DNA from: Phanerochaete sordida
Taxonomy: Eukaryota > Basidiomycota > Agaricomycetes > Polyporales > Phanerochaetaceae
Assembly: GCA_019973155.2 (NCBI GenBank)
Contig: BPQB01000008.1
Coordinates: forward strand, 698,058 to 762,057
Direction: 5' to 3'
DNA length: 64,000 nt
The position numbers were made by a program, and so were the translations under genes. A model generated the notes under the pieces. It worked only from the letters and a program-made list of their open reading frames with translations. It did no database searches and was not told the origin of the DNA. Below, piece by piece: positions 38,233 through 49,114 of this stretch (within the stretch, counting starts at the first letter, position 1; each line of letters starts with the position of its first letter).

Positions 38233-38301
38233 GTCGCCCTCACCAGGCCCCGACCACCTTTTCCGCCATCTTCCACATCGAATATCACTTCCCGGTACCA
38301 G

Positions 38302-41300
38302 ATGTTACGTCTTCTTGGTCGTCTGCGGCCTCGAGGCGACACGCCGAGCGCCAACCGCGGCGCGAAGAGCGAAATCGTCGTACCACCCGCCGCCACAGTA
38401 ACTTCGTCCACCCCCAGCATTCGCGACAAGGCTCGTCGTCTGCTCCGCCGAAAGCGAACTGAATGCCCTGAAGCGCAGAATGTCCGAGAGGAGGCACAAA
38501 TCGACACACCCGTGCACCAAATGCCCTCATCCGATCACCTCAACGCGTCTTATTTGGCCGCGGCTTCGGAACCTGAGCTACCCGAAGACCACTCCGAAGT
38601 CCCTATTGCGTCGAACGAAAGCATCCAGCGCAGCCGTACGCAAGCTTCTACCCGGACCCAACCAGAAACACTCACCGTCACCACGGACGCCGACCGCCAC
38701 CAACACGACATGGTCGATGAGCCTTCCCAGATCCAGTACGCCACTGTGCACGCCCCCGATTGCTCCAACTTGCCGGTCACGCCGTCGAAAACCGTTCTCC
38801 AATCTGTCCACGCGAATCTTCCTACGCCCGAATCTCTGTATCCTCGTCTTCGCCCTCAGTATCCTTCTTTCCCCGTTTCCCACGTTGAGTCTCCCAGGAG
38901 CTTGTTGACGCACAACTTACCGGAGGCGGAGGATAGAACCGTCGACGTCCTGCTAGTAAACCAAGGTGAGCCCTCTGAGACTGTCACACGCGCGACTTGA
39001 CGCTGATACTCCGCTAGCCGCCACATCTAGCTCTATCCATAACAGCACGCCGCCACCGCTGCCTCTATCTACCCTCATAACTGGACGCCTTTGTCTCCAC
39101 GACCTCTGCAACCCCGTGATGGAGCCCCCGGCTAGTCCAAGCCCTGCGCCTCGGTCGACAGACGACACCTCGAGCTCTACAGCAGACGAAGAAGAGGAAG
39201 AAAGCGATGAAAGCTCTCCCGGCCTCGCAACGCCAGCCTCCGCTCAGTCGCTCGCGCCCCTACGAACTTCATCTCGTGGCTTTATCAAGGCACTAGACGT
39301 CCTCCACGCCCACATCGAGCAGCTCGTCGAAGCACAGCGGCCACAAGAGCACCAAAACTCGCACGTCGCTCAATGCCCATGCGCGCCGCAAGATCCGCCT
39401 TACCCTCAGAGCCCTGGAAGTCCCCGCAGCCCACACGTCCCTGAAGTGACAGCAGGCCTACCGTCTCTGCGTCCAGCACAGTGGTCGCCAGTCGAGACAC
39501 ACCAGGATAGCGACGATGAATCCGACGTGTACACGGATGAGGACGCCAGCGAGGACATGGACATAGTCACCAACGACGATTCAGATTCCATGTTCAGCGA
39601 TATGTCGGTCCCATCTCCCGCCCATGCCGCTCCCCCTGGTCTTGCTCCCGCCCGTCCTTCTATCCCCGAGCATCCTCCTGGCCTGCCTATTCCTCCCGCT
39701 CGTCGCGGCGGGATTCAAGCTGCTCCGGATGCCTTCCACGCAGATCACACGCAGGCAAACGTCAATGCCGCGATCGGTCCGAACTTGTACAACGCCGCAC
39801 TGGCCTACGACCCAACTCCCTTTAACATGGAGCGAGAACGCGCCAATGAGTTCATGTCTCTTTTGGCTGAGCTCTTTGTTATCGAGAGATTCGTCCCGTC
39901 AAGCGAAGATCGTGATGCAGTGCTCACTCGGGCGGCTGCGCTGGGCTTCAAGGCCGCAGTTAAACTGCTTGTTGTTGGCCTCTGCACGTACGACAGAGAT
40001 CCAGAGCTCAAGAGCAAGGTCAATGACATGAAGGCGAAGCACAACGTACAGGACGCACCGCAACATGCGTCCGGTCAAGGTGGCCTGGATCTTCAGCACG
40101 CGCAGCCGGCCGGGAACGTACACGACTACCAGTACGAGCCATACCAGCACGGTCTCCCTGCGCTCGACATCCAAGACGGCTTCCCTGTACCGGCTGCCCA
40201 GCTCGACTACGGCACCCTGGGTCTGAATCTTCACGGCGCGCCACCAGGCATCGCGCAGCAGCAAAACATCCCTTTCGCGTACGAAGAGCAGGCCGCGCCC
40301 AGCGCTGAGATCCCGTACCTTCTGCTCTCAAATCATTTGGGATACGCGCCACCGGCGAACGCGCAGTACGACCTCCCTCCACTCCATGCGCCAAACGGCA
40401 ACGGTGCGCACGCTGTCCTGCCCGACTTCCAGTTTGCGTTCGGCGGGATCGCGCCTCAGCCCCAAGGCCAGGCGCCAACTGGCAACGATGTACACGACAC
40501 CCTTCCCGACTTCCAGTTCGGCGGGATCGCGCCTCTGCGGCAGGGCCAAGCTGCGAGTCCGTACGTATTTGGTGCCGAGCATGCAATCTGGGGTCCGCCG
40601 CCTGGTCTCCCCGAGCCGCGGTATAGACAGGACATCAACGCGCACCACCCAGTCGTACCGGCCGCCACGCAACAGCAGCAGGTCAACCGTTTCGACGCCA
40701 TCGCTCCTGAGGTACTCAATGTACGCCTGGCATCTCCGGCACTGTACCCGGCAGGTGCTATGGTCGGTCAAGATCAGCTAGTTCAACCGCCATATCCAAC
40801 CCCGTGTGCGCCACCGCAGCCCGCCCTGCAGTTCGCCCCACTCGTCCGCGGCACGAAGCCGCTGACTCTCGACGAGATCCAGTACGGCACAGAGCTCAGG
40901 TCGAACGGCGAGACGTACATGATCCACAACTCGATCGGGCATGGCGCGCAGGGCAGCGTCTTCCGCGCGCTCACGTCCATGCACGAGCCCGTCGCGATCA
41001 AGATCCTGCGGCTGGCTGGCGTGACGGAGTTCCTCCAGGGCGTCGCCATCGACGAGCACCGAGTGATGGTAACGATGACCGACAGCGGCGCGCGCTTCAC
41101 GGTACCGCTGCTGCACTCGTGGGCTGACTCGCAGTTTCTCTATTTGGTGATGGTGAGCGATTCCTTGTATGCGGTAGTTTGATACGCTGTGCTGACACGC
41201 CTTGAAGCCAGATTACCACGAGACACTGCAGCAGAAGCTCCCCGAGAAACAGACGTTCGAGCAAAAGCGTCAGCTCATGGCAGAGATCGTGAGCCGCCTC

Positions 41301-42265
41301 CGCCACGAGACCTTTATTTGCGCTGACCCGATCCCCAGATCTGCGGCCTATGCGAGATGCACCTCCAGGGCTACGCCCACCTGGACATCAAGCCCGACAA
41401 CATCCTCATCTCGCCGCTCGGCCGCGCCATGCTCGCCGACTTCGGCCTCGCACACCGCCTCGCCAGCACCGACCACTGCGTCGGGCGCGGCACCGCCGGG
41501 TACACGCCGCCCGAGCTCATCGGCGACCGCGGAATGTTCGGTAGCGGCGTGCCGGACGCGGGCGGCTGCGACGTGTACAGCGCGGGCGTGACGCTCCTGC
41601 AGATCGTCCTCGGGATGTCGGAGCCCATCGCGATGGTGCGCGCGAAGCGCGGGCTGCCCAAGACCGTCGTGCTCCCCGAGGCAACGCTCATGGCGTTGTG
41701 CGACGGCGAGACGCTCTGCACGGACCTGAGCAGGACGGAAGAGATGCACGCGGTCAAGAAGCACTCGGAGGAGCTGTACGACCTCTTGACCAGGGTGCGT
41801 CGCGCAAAACGATGTTGTACATCTGCCCTCGCTGACACTCGGCGTGGCGCAGATGCTCCAGCGCAACCCCGCCGCACGGTGCACGCTCGTCGACGTCATG
41901 CAGCACCCCTTCTTCGCCGGCATCGACTGGCACAACTTCGGGCGCGCCATCCGTGAGTCCCCCCCCCACCCTACCCCACCCAGCTCACATGACCCACTCC
42001 AGCCGTCCCCCCGCAGCACCCAAAACCCGTACTCATCACCCGCCCGCCCACCTGCAAGGTCGTCCTGCCGAGCGCGCCGCCGGCGCTCCCGTGCCGCTAC
42101 GACTTTCGCTACCGGTGCGCGCGCCGCGAGCTACACTACGTGATGCACTACGGCATGCTGCGCCCGGTGGCGAGGGCGCCGTGGCAGGAGCGCATGGCGG
42201 CGACGGGCCCGGACGGCGAGCGCGACGTCGTGCACGGGCACGTCACGGTGCGCTACGAGGCGTAG
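38302..42265 (+). CDS. Large serine/threonine kinase with long disordered N-terminus (1,232 aa)
   Basis: Six exons: 38302-38965, 39018-41152, 41208-41288, 41339-41794, 41853-41952 and 42003-42265; 1,232 residues, frame closed throughout. Residues 1-840 are low-complexity: an acidic run (DEEEEESDESS), and Pro/Gln/Ala-rich stretches with a near-repeat PDFQF..FGGIAP.. at about 40421 and 40505. The kinase domain lies at about 850-1160: glycine loop IGHGAQGSVF, VAIKIL, catalytic loop HLDIKPDN (about 974), DFGLAHR, GTAGYTPPE and DVYSAGVTLL. HLD in place of HRD suggests a non-RD-type kinase. After MLQRNPAARC and HPFFAGIDW a 90-residue tail follows (YRCARRELHYVMHYG). Exon 3 uses acceptor GAAG, and the last intron ends CACTCCAG; both are chosen to keep frame. 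The pathway is unknown; lineage-specific kinases of this kind are common in agaricomycetes. Confidence 0.85.
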
Positions 42266-42900
42266 GGTGTGCGGGGGTTGCTTGATACCCGTCTGGACGA
42301 TACCATCGGTGTGCTGTACTTGTATTCCTCGGATTTCTCGTGTGTGCTGCCTGTGTTCTGCTGTGGTTTTTCTTGTCCTCTTCTTGTCCTTGTTGTTTTG
42401 TGGTTGGTTTTCTCTCGGTCCTGCGAACAAAGAACATTTTTGGCGGCCTCTGCACCAGCAGAGCGCCGTCCGCTCCTCTCCCTGAGATTCGCGTGATACA
42501 CATGTCGCCGCACAAGAATGACGCTGGCCACTACCCTCCGTAGGTAGACCGAGCTCCGCGTCCTGGCGGTCGCACGCTCACATCGACCGCTGCGCGCCAT
42601 CGCGCCGCTTGGCGTACAAGCCTCACCCATGCCTCCGTTTCTGCGTGTGACGAAACGAGAGTACATCCTTGTAGGATCTGTGAGCACACTCCCGGCAGCT
42701 CGCTGTCCTTGCCAGCCTTTGCGGCTCACCGGTTCCCCTCCTGGACGCGTCCTGCATCCGTCTGGGCCCAACTCTCGCGTGGTATCTTGGCTCATCAGCG
42801 GCTGGCTCCATCTGCCCGCTCTGATACGGAACAAAGCCCGTTCAGCGCGTCCTCGCTGTTCCCGTCGTAGGCTGCCCCCTCACGCTTCCTCCGAGCCACG
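42266..42900. other. Intergenic; no gene seen
   Basis: Kinase 3' region (T-rich at 42350-42420) followed by the upstream region of the first MSP gene. No coding evidence. Confidence 0.4.
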
Positions 42901-43519
42901 ATGTCCCTCTCCTGTTCTCCACAGAACGTCCTCACATTCTACCGTGCGTGCCGCACAGACCTGCCCCAGCACGCACGCCTGACCACCAGCGCAGCCCCGC
43001 TAACTCAAGACCAGACCCTGACGCTGACGCTCACGAACACCGGCGGCGTGCCGCTGCTCTTCAAGATCTCAGCCCTCTGCAACTTCACCCAGGTCAGCAC
43101 CGCGCGCCGCCCCAACGACATCGCGCTCACCGCGCCGCAGTGCGCCATCGCCGCGTCCACAGACCGCCTCGAGCCCGGTGCGACCGTGACCGTGTGCAGT
43201 ACGCGCCGCTGTCCATCTCCGCGCGAGGGAGAGCTGACGCCGCAGCAGTGATACTACAGGCCCTGCCGCACGAGCCGCCCGCGCGCGCGGCGTGTGAATG
43301 CACGGTCGTCATCGCGCACGCAGCCGTCGCGCCCGGGCATGCGTGGCTCGCGGGGGAGCGCGCTGCCGACTTCGTGAGTCGCCCGCCGAGACGAGGTGTG
43401 CCCGCGCTAAAGCGCATCGTGCGCCGTGCCGCCAGTGGGACGCTGTGCCGCGCGCGGCCGTGCGCGAGACGACGGTGCACTACCGGCGCGTTGATGAGGC
43501 TACAAGTGCGCGCTGCTGA
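42901..43519 (+). CDS. MSP-domain (VAP/Scs2-like) protein G1, minimal form (129 aa)
   Basis: Model: exons 42901-42943, 42995-43092, 43141-43191, 43260-43373 and 43436-43519; 129 residues. The order matches the MSP fold seen in the other five copies: CSPQNVLTFY, LTQDQTLTLTLTNTGGVPLLFK, DRLEPGATVT, ALPHEPPARAACECTVVIAH, ADF|WDAVPRAAVRETTVHY. The gene stops right after the domain, without coil or tail. Introns 1 and 2 are multiples of three and could be read through. The third intron is doubtful. The other copies have donor G|GT at this point, but here the bases are ACCGTGTG, so I used donor GTGTGC (43192) with acceptor TACTACAG to keep frame. A decaying gene is an alternative. Confidence 0.6.
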
Positions 43520-44613
43520 TCAATGGGAGGCGGAGGGCTGCGCACGAAGGTCTGCACTGCGCACGAAGGTCTGCACGGCGCACGAAGGTCTGCAAGACCC
43601 CGTCGTATCGACGGCCCTCCATAGCAGATAGGTCGTAGTAGGAGGAAGCAGTAGCTATCGCACGAGATCCCGCGGAAAAAGACAGATAAATAACAGACGC
43701 CCGCGCTTGATAACGCCTGCGCCTGCGAATTCGAACATCGCTAACTCCTTTCTTCGCTCTACGCTGGACTGGCACGCGACTGCACACTGGACATCCAAAA
43801 CCCATGGCGGTAGGTATGTGGTATCGATAGGGCACGCCGAACCGCGAGGACGTGGTCGCAGGAGGCAGTCGAGAAGGACGAACAGGGCAAGTACTGGACG
43901 CCTGTGTATGTTCTGGGGTCGCTCTCGTATCTCGCCGACTGCGATCCGCGTACGCCCCAGCCGCAGGCCAGGGACGTCGAGTGGAAAACGCCATCCCGAT
44001 TTCCAGCCAGAGTGCCAAGCCGTTGGCCGTCGCTGCAGTCGGTGCCCACGCGCGTCGAGCCCCTATGTTTGCCTCTGGCCCTGTCAACCGCGCCCGCCTT
44101 CGACGCCCCGCAGACCCTCGCTGGCGCGCCATCGTACCTGACGGGGAAATGACATCAGACTCCCGCCGCTCGTTTTGGCAGGCCGATGGCAGTCCGCGTC
44201 AGGTCCGTGAAGCGCACGCGCCGAGCCTGGAGATCGGCGTGCCAAACGCGGCGGTGGCGCCACCGCATATGGACGCTGCTGTGCGCTTGCTCCCAGGCCT
44301 TCGACCAACGACGACCTCTTCGCGCACCCTCTTTCTGCGCCCCATCGCCCGCCACGCTCGCCGCACGCTACCAGCCCGCCCACGGACGCTGCGCATACAC
44401 CCTGCATGCCCGCACACAGGCTTGCTCTCGAACCACCACCACGACGTCCCGCCCCACGCCCCCGCTCCGTCGGCGAGCTCGTTATCCACCTGCCCGCGCT
44501 GCTGCCGAGTCACCTGTGCCTCGTCCGTATCGCGAGTCTATCCAAGTTCCATAACCATACGCGCGCCAGAACGCCTGCCAGAATTCTTGCCGTAGTTAAA
44601 CGACGCCGACGCC
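43520..44613. other. Intergenic with a short tandem repeat
   Basis: Apart from the 19-bp repeat at 43539-43595 nothing is supported. Several GC-rich overlapping frames lie at 43850-44600, none with a domain. The last 150 bp are upstream of the transporter gene. Confidence 0.4.
43539..43595. repeat. 19-bp tandem repeat, three copies
   Basis: Unit TGCGCACGAAGGTCTGCAC, in three adjacent copies with two differences in the last. It lies just past the stop codon of G1. Confidence 0.85.
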
Positions 44614-47313
44614 ATGTCCAACCGCCGCAACTACACCCTCCTCCCTTCCCTTCCCCCAGGCCCCTCCTCGGCCTCGCTCATCCCCCACACTCCCTCCTTG
44701 CCTGACGAGGGCCTTCACGCGCGCCCCTCGCACTCGCGCACCAACACCGCCTTCGCCATCGAAGACATGGGCAACGACGACGACATCGCGCAGGTCGACG
44801 TCTACCGCGCCGACCCGGATGTCGAGGGCATCGGCTACGCCGTCGGCGACCTCGACGGCAAGACCGCCCTCGAGGCCAAGACCGCCGTCATCAGCCGCGC
44901 CCTCGACGAGACCGGCATGGGGCGCTACCAGTGGTGCATGTGCGTCGGCCCTCGGTAGTGTGTGCGCGGACGCTGATCCCCCGGTAGCTTCTTCCTCTGC
45001 GGCTTCGGATACGCCCTCGACCTCATGTGGGCCCAGGCCTTCTCGCTCGTCACGCCGCGCATACAGCAGGAGCTCGGTGTCCCCGACGAGCAGTACGGCG
45101 ACATCTTTTCTGGTGAGTCCCACGCCGCATCACCGTGATGGCCCGGCTGACATTGCGTCCAGTGTTCTCGGCGGGCCTCACCGTCGGTGCCTTCACCTGG
45201 GGAATCCTCGTCGACATCATCGGCCGTCGCTGGGCATTCAACCTCACCGTTGGGATCGTCGCCGTCTTCGGTGAGCAGCCTGCGCGAGTCGCTGTCCCAG
45301 AGCCTGACCGCTTCGCGTTACAGGCATGATCCTCGGTGCACTCGACTCGTGGCAGGGCATCTGTGCAGTCGTCTTCTTCGTGGGCTTTGGTTTAGGTGGC
45401 AATATACCCATCGATGCCACGATTGTCTTAGAGTTTCTGCCGAACGTGAGTTTAGCCCTTGTGTCAGATAACGATACACTAATAAGAGTTGCAATAGGAC
45501 CGCCGCTATCTCCTGGCTGCGCTGAGCGTATTCCAGCCTATCGGTAAGTCTCCGCATGACGCTCAAGACGCCAGCTGATCCTCCCCGTAGGCGTGATCAT
45601 CACTTCGCTCATTTCCTGGGGCCTTGTGCCGAACTTTGCCTGCGACACAGGCCTCCCTGCCTGCTCGTCGCTCCGCCACTCTCCCACACCGGTCAACTCC
45701 AGCACCTGCTGCACGCGCGGCTCGAACGCCGGCTGGCGCTACGCGCTCTACACACTCGGCGGGCTCTCCGTCATGGCCTTCTTCGCGCGCTTCTTCCTCT
45801 TCACCTTCTACGAGAGCCCCAAGTTCCTCATCAGCAAGGGCCGCGACGCCGAGGCGTGCGAGGTCATCCGCTGCGTCGCCCAGGTCAACGGCCGCGAGAG
45901 CAGCATCGACGAGGGCGAGCTCGAGGAGATCGACCGCCGCTTCGCCGAGGTCGAGCGCGCGAGCCGCATCAGCGGCGGCGGCTCGCGCATGAGCAAGACG
46001 AGCCGCATGAGCAAGGGCAGCCGCATGAGCCGCGAAGGCAGCCGCATGAGTCGCGAAGGCAGCCGCCTCAGCAAGGGCGCGACCGAGGGCGAGGACGGCG
46101 TCGGCGGCGAGGAGAAGGCGCGCAGGATCAAGGTCCCCGCCATGGGCGGGCACCTGCAGATGCTCTTCTCGTCGCCCGCGATGGTGCGCCTGACGCTGCT
46201 GACCTGGGTGTGCTACGCTGCGGATTACTGGTGAGTCGCGCATATTTGGTGTGGTTTTGGGTGTGGTTGGGCGGGTGTTGATACGGGAGCAGGGGTTTTG
46301 TCATCGCGGGCAATTTCTTGCCGAAGTTCCTCGCGGACCGCGGGGCGGCGGATAATGTCAGTACGGCTGTTACTTATCGCAACTAGTACGTGCTATCGCC
46401 CGTCTCTCTCGCCGCTGCGCTTATGCCTCCCCTCCCCTCGCTCTCCCGCGCCCGTCCGCACCGCCTCCCCAACCTTGACCCTGCCCGCGTCTCCGCCCAC
46501 CTCCCCAACGCTGACCCCGCCCGCGCCCCGTAGCATCATCATCGCCGTCGTCGGCGTGCCGGGCGTGCTCCTCGGCACCGCGCTCATCGAGATCCCGTAC
46601 ATCGGCCGCAAGTGGGCGATGGTCGGCTCGAGCGCGCTCATGGGCGCGAGCCTCTTCCTGTACGCGGTCATCACGACGCCCGCGGCGAGTGTGGGGTTCA
46701 ATGCGATGGAGTATTTCTGTGAGTTCTTTCGAGCTTTGTCGTTCTGGCGTTCTGGCGTTCTGGCTTGTATTTGCGGCGCTGGCTTCTGCTTTGCTTCGCT
46801 TCACCGCTCCCTCTGCTGCGCTTCGCTCCCCTCGCTCCCCTCTGCTCCCTCTGCTCCCTTTCTCCCGCTCCCTCTGCTCCCTTTCTCCCGCTCCCTTCGC
46901 TCCCTTTCTCTCGCTCCTTCCCCCCAGTTTCTCTCTGCTCCTCCGATTCCCTCTGCTCCGCTCCCTCTCACCCGTCGCTCACTTTTTCTCGCTCCTTCTC
47001 CCCCGCTTCTCCCTGCTCTTCCGATTCCCTCTGCTCCGCTCCGCTCACCGCGCGCTAACGCACGTCTCTAGTCCAGTCGACGTTCAACGCGGTGCTCTAC
47101 GGCTGGACGCCCGAGGCGTTCCCGGCCCAGGTACGCGGCAGCGCGTGCGGGCTCGCGAGCTTCTGGGGCCGCCTCAGCAGCATCGTCGCGCCGCTCGTCG
47201 CCGCGCGCCTCGGGAGCAGCATGGGCGTGCTCTATCTGGCCGGCGGGGGTGTCTTCTTGAGCACGCTCTGTGCGCTGTTCTTGCCGGAGACGAAGGGCGG
47301 GGAGGTGTTGTAG
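44614..47313 (+). CDS. MFS transporter of SVOP/sugar-porter type (628 aa)
   Basis: Nine exons: 44614-44939, 44988-45112, 45163-45270, 45324-45445, 45498-45543, 45591-46230, 46293-46385, 46534-46718 and 47072-47313; 628 residues. A cytosolic N-terminus of about 105 residues (EGIGYAVGDL..TAVISRALDETGMGRYQW) precedes the first membrane segment (FFLCGFGYALDLMWAQ), as in SV2/SVOP-like carriers. Motif A is GILVDIIGRRW, and the central loop starts FYESPKFLISKGRDAEA. That loop carries a five-fold GSRMS(K/R)-type serine/basic repeat (nt about 45980-46070). The C-terminal half includes LPKFLADRGA, GVPGVLLGTALIEIPYIGRK, YGWTPEAFPAQVRGSACGLA and the end LPETKGGEVL. A proton-coupled importer of an organic solute is likely. 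The eighth intron is 353 nt, far longer than the others. Confidence 0.92.
46719..47071 (+). repeat. Low-complexity pyrimidine array inside a long intron
   Basis: The intron is made largely of TGCTCCC/TTTCTC-type units, including two copies of a stretch around CGATTCCCTCTGCTCCGCTC (about 46947 and 47020). Other introns of the gene are about 50-150 nt. Confidence 0.75.
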
Positions 47314-49114
47314 ATGGGTTTGCATTTTGGGGGAGTTTGAGAGGAATTGGATGGAGTGTTTGTTTGTTGTATGAGTAGTTTGGTGTTTATACACGTGTGT
47401 GATACCCCTTCACTTGGCGAGCGGAAGTCGCGGCGGCAGTTCTCGCGTATCGTCGGTGTAGGTCGCCTTGCGGTGGTGTCGGCGGCGGCAGCGAGTGGCG
47501 TGGACATCGAGTCGGACGGTCGCGCCGCCGCTGTGCTGTGCCGATTGTCACAGCTCGTCCGGCGCTGACGTGCGCGCAGAGGCGTGGGGAGGCGTGGGCG
47601 TGGGGGAGGGCGCGCGGTCAGAGCGAGGCAGGCGGGCGACTGCGGGGTGCGGTGCGGGGAAGCGTGGTCGGATTAGAAGATACAACAGGACCGGCGTGGC
47701 GCGGCGTCGGTCGCTCCGACTGGCAGTCCGCTAATAGATGTGGGATGTGGAGAAGGCAGTTGAAGTGCGGGCGTGTTCCAGCTTGGTCGATTACCGTCGA
47801 TGTAATACACGGGCGCGTGAGTGCGTAACGTGGTGTCGCGCAGAGACGTCTAGATTCAGGTGCTCGCTCGGAGGTCGCAGACTCCGCCATCGCGCATCTC
47901 CAAATGTACTCGAATACCATGAAATCCGTACATTTCGTCGCCTGCTAGTTCTGTCGCGCAGCGGTCGATGTTCATACGCGCTGCTCTGGCCGCTGCGCCG
48001 ATGACACTACGCGCGTGCTAGAGCGCGCACAGAGCGGACGTGCATTGGATAATCGGCGCGCATCGGCGAGAATTGCTTTCAGATACGCGGTATCGGGAGA
48101 TTGCCTGCTGCACGGGAGAACGATGCGGCACGTGCTGGGTCGCGTAGCGGCAGCGGACGGCCCGCCACTGCAAAGTCGCGCGAGGGCTCCGCGAGCGGCG
48201 TGCGCCACGGACGTGGGCGAACGTGATACAATCAAGCTTCAGTAAGATCGCACAGGAGAGAATACCGTGGAGAAGGAATATTCAAATTTGGCACTCAAGT
48301 TCTCTTCTTTGAGGTTTTACGTGGTCGATTACTACTAGGGCGATGCGCATTGGCAGAGAAAAACTCGAATGACGTGGTATAAGATATCCACGATAGATGA
48401 TAGATATTACAAGCAGCGATAGTTCGTTACAACAGCTCGCGTGGGTCAAACTGTGATCATATCGCATGATCAGAATGGTAAAGCGGGACAAGATCTGTCC
48501 GCGGAAATCCATCTACCAGAAAAGCGTTTACAGGGCGCGAGGCACGAATTCCGCTCTCGCACACCGTGATCAGCCTCGAGACTCAACATGAGCTAAACAT
48601 CCCAAGAGTGTCATGTGCAAGGCAGGGCGATATTCTTTGCGGATAAGACACTCGGTCTGGCCCCGCGATTTTGAGTTTCGTCCTAGAACATGAGTTGTCA
48701 ACATGTTTTCCCATCGGTACGTGCGGACGTTATGCAGGCCGCATCGGTATATGGCGGTCTCAACATCCTCCGTCAGAGTTTTGATCTTCATGTGCAGCGC
48801 ATACTCGGAGGGAAGCTGTTTCCTTTGGCTTCCATACGACTTTCAACACTTTGTAACATGCGCATCTCATTCACTATCCCCGACCCCGACTGCGCTCGGC
48901 ACGGTTGGGAAGAGCCTCCGAAAGCACGCCGACGTGGATACAGACCATCGGCACGGAGCGTACGCAAATTAAAACTGTGGCATGCGGCTCAAGCTAGGGT
49001 TCTGGCATGCCGCGCCCATGTGTATCCGCGGTTACAATATGTCGGTACTCCATACATAAGTCGAGAAAGGCACTGAAAAATCCCCAAGGCACCCTCTCCT
49101 GCGACTCTACACTC
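47314..49114. other. Intergenic 1.8 kb; no gene supported
   Basis: GC-rich to 48240, then AT-rich to 48700. A 128-codon frame at 48690-49076 lacks any domain and ends before the next gene. Confidence 0.4.

Noticed and set aside
38302..39000. N-terminal frame of the large kinase as an independent gene
   Set aside because: A consensus intron at 38966-39017 links it in frame to the next exon, and no independent promoter or terminator is evident.
43852..44595. Overlapping frames between G1 and the SVOP-like transporter
   Set aside because: No domain, no splice support, and both strands equally open.
48690..49076. 128-codon frame before the multi-pass membrane protein
   Set aside because: No domain and no continuity with the gene starting at 49115.
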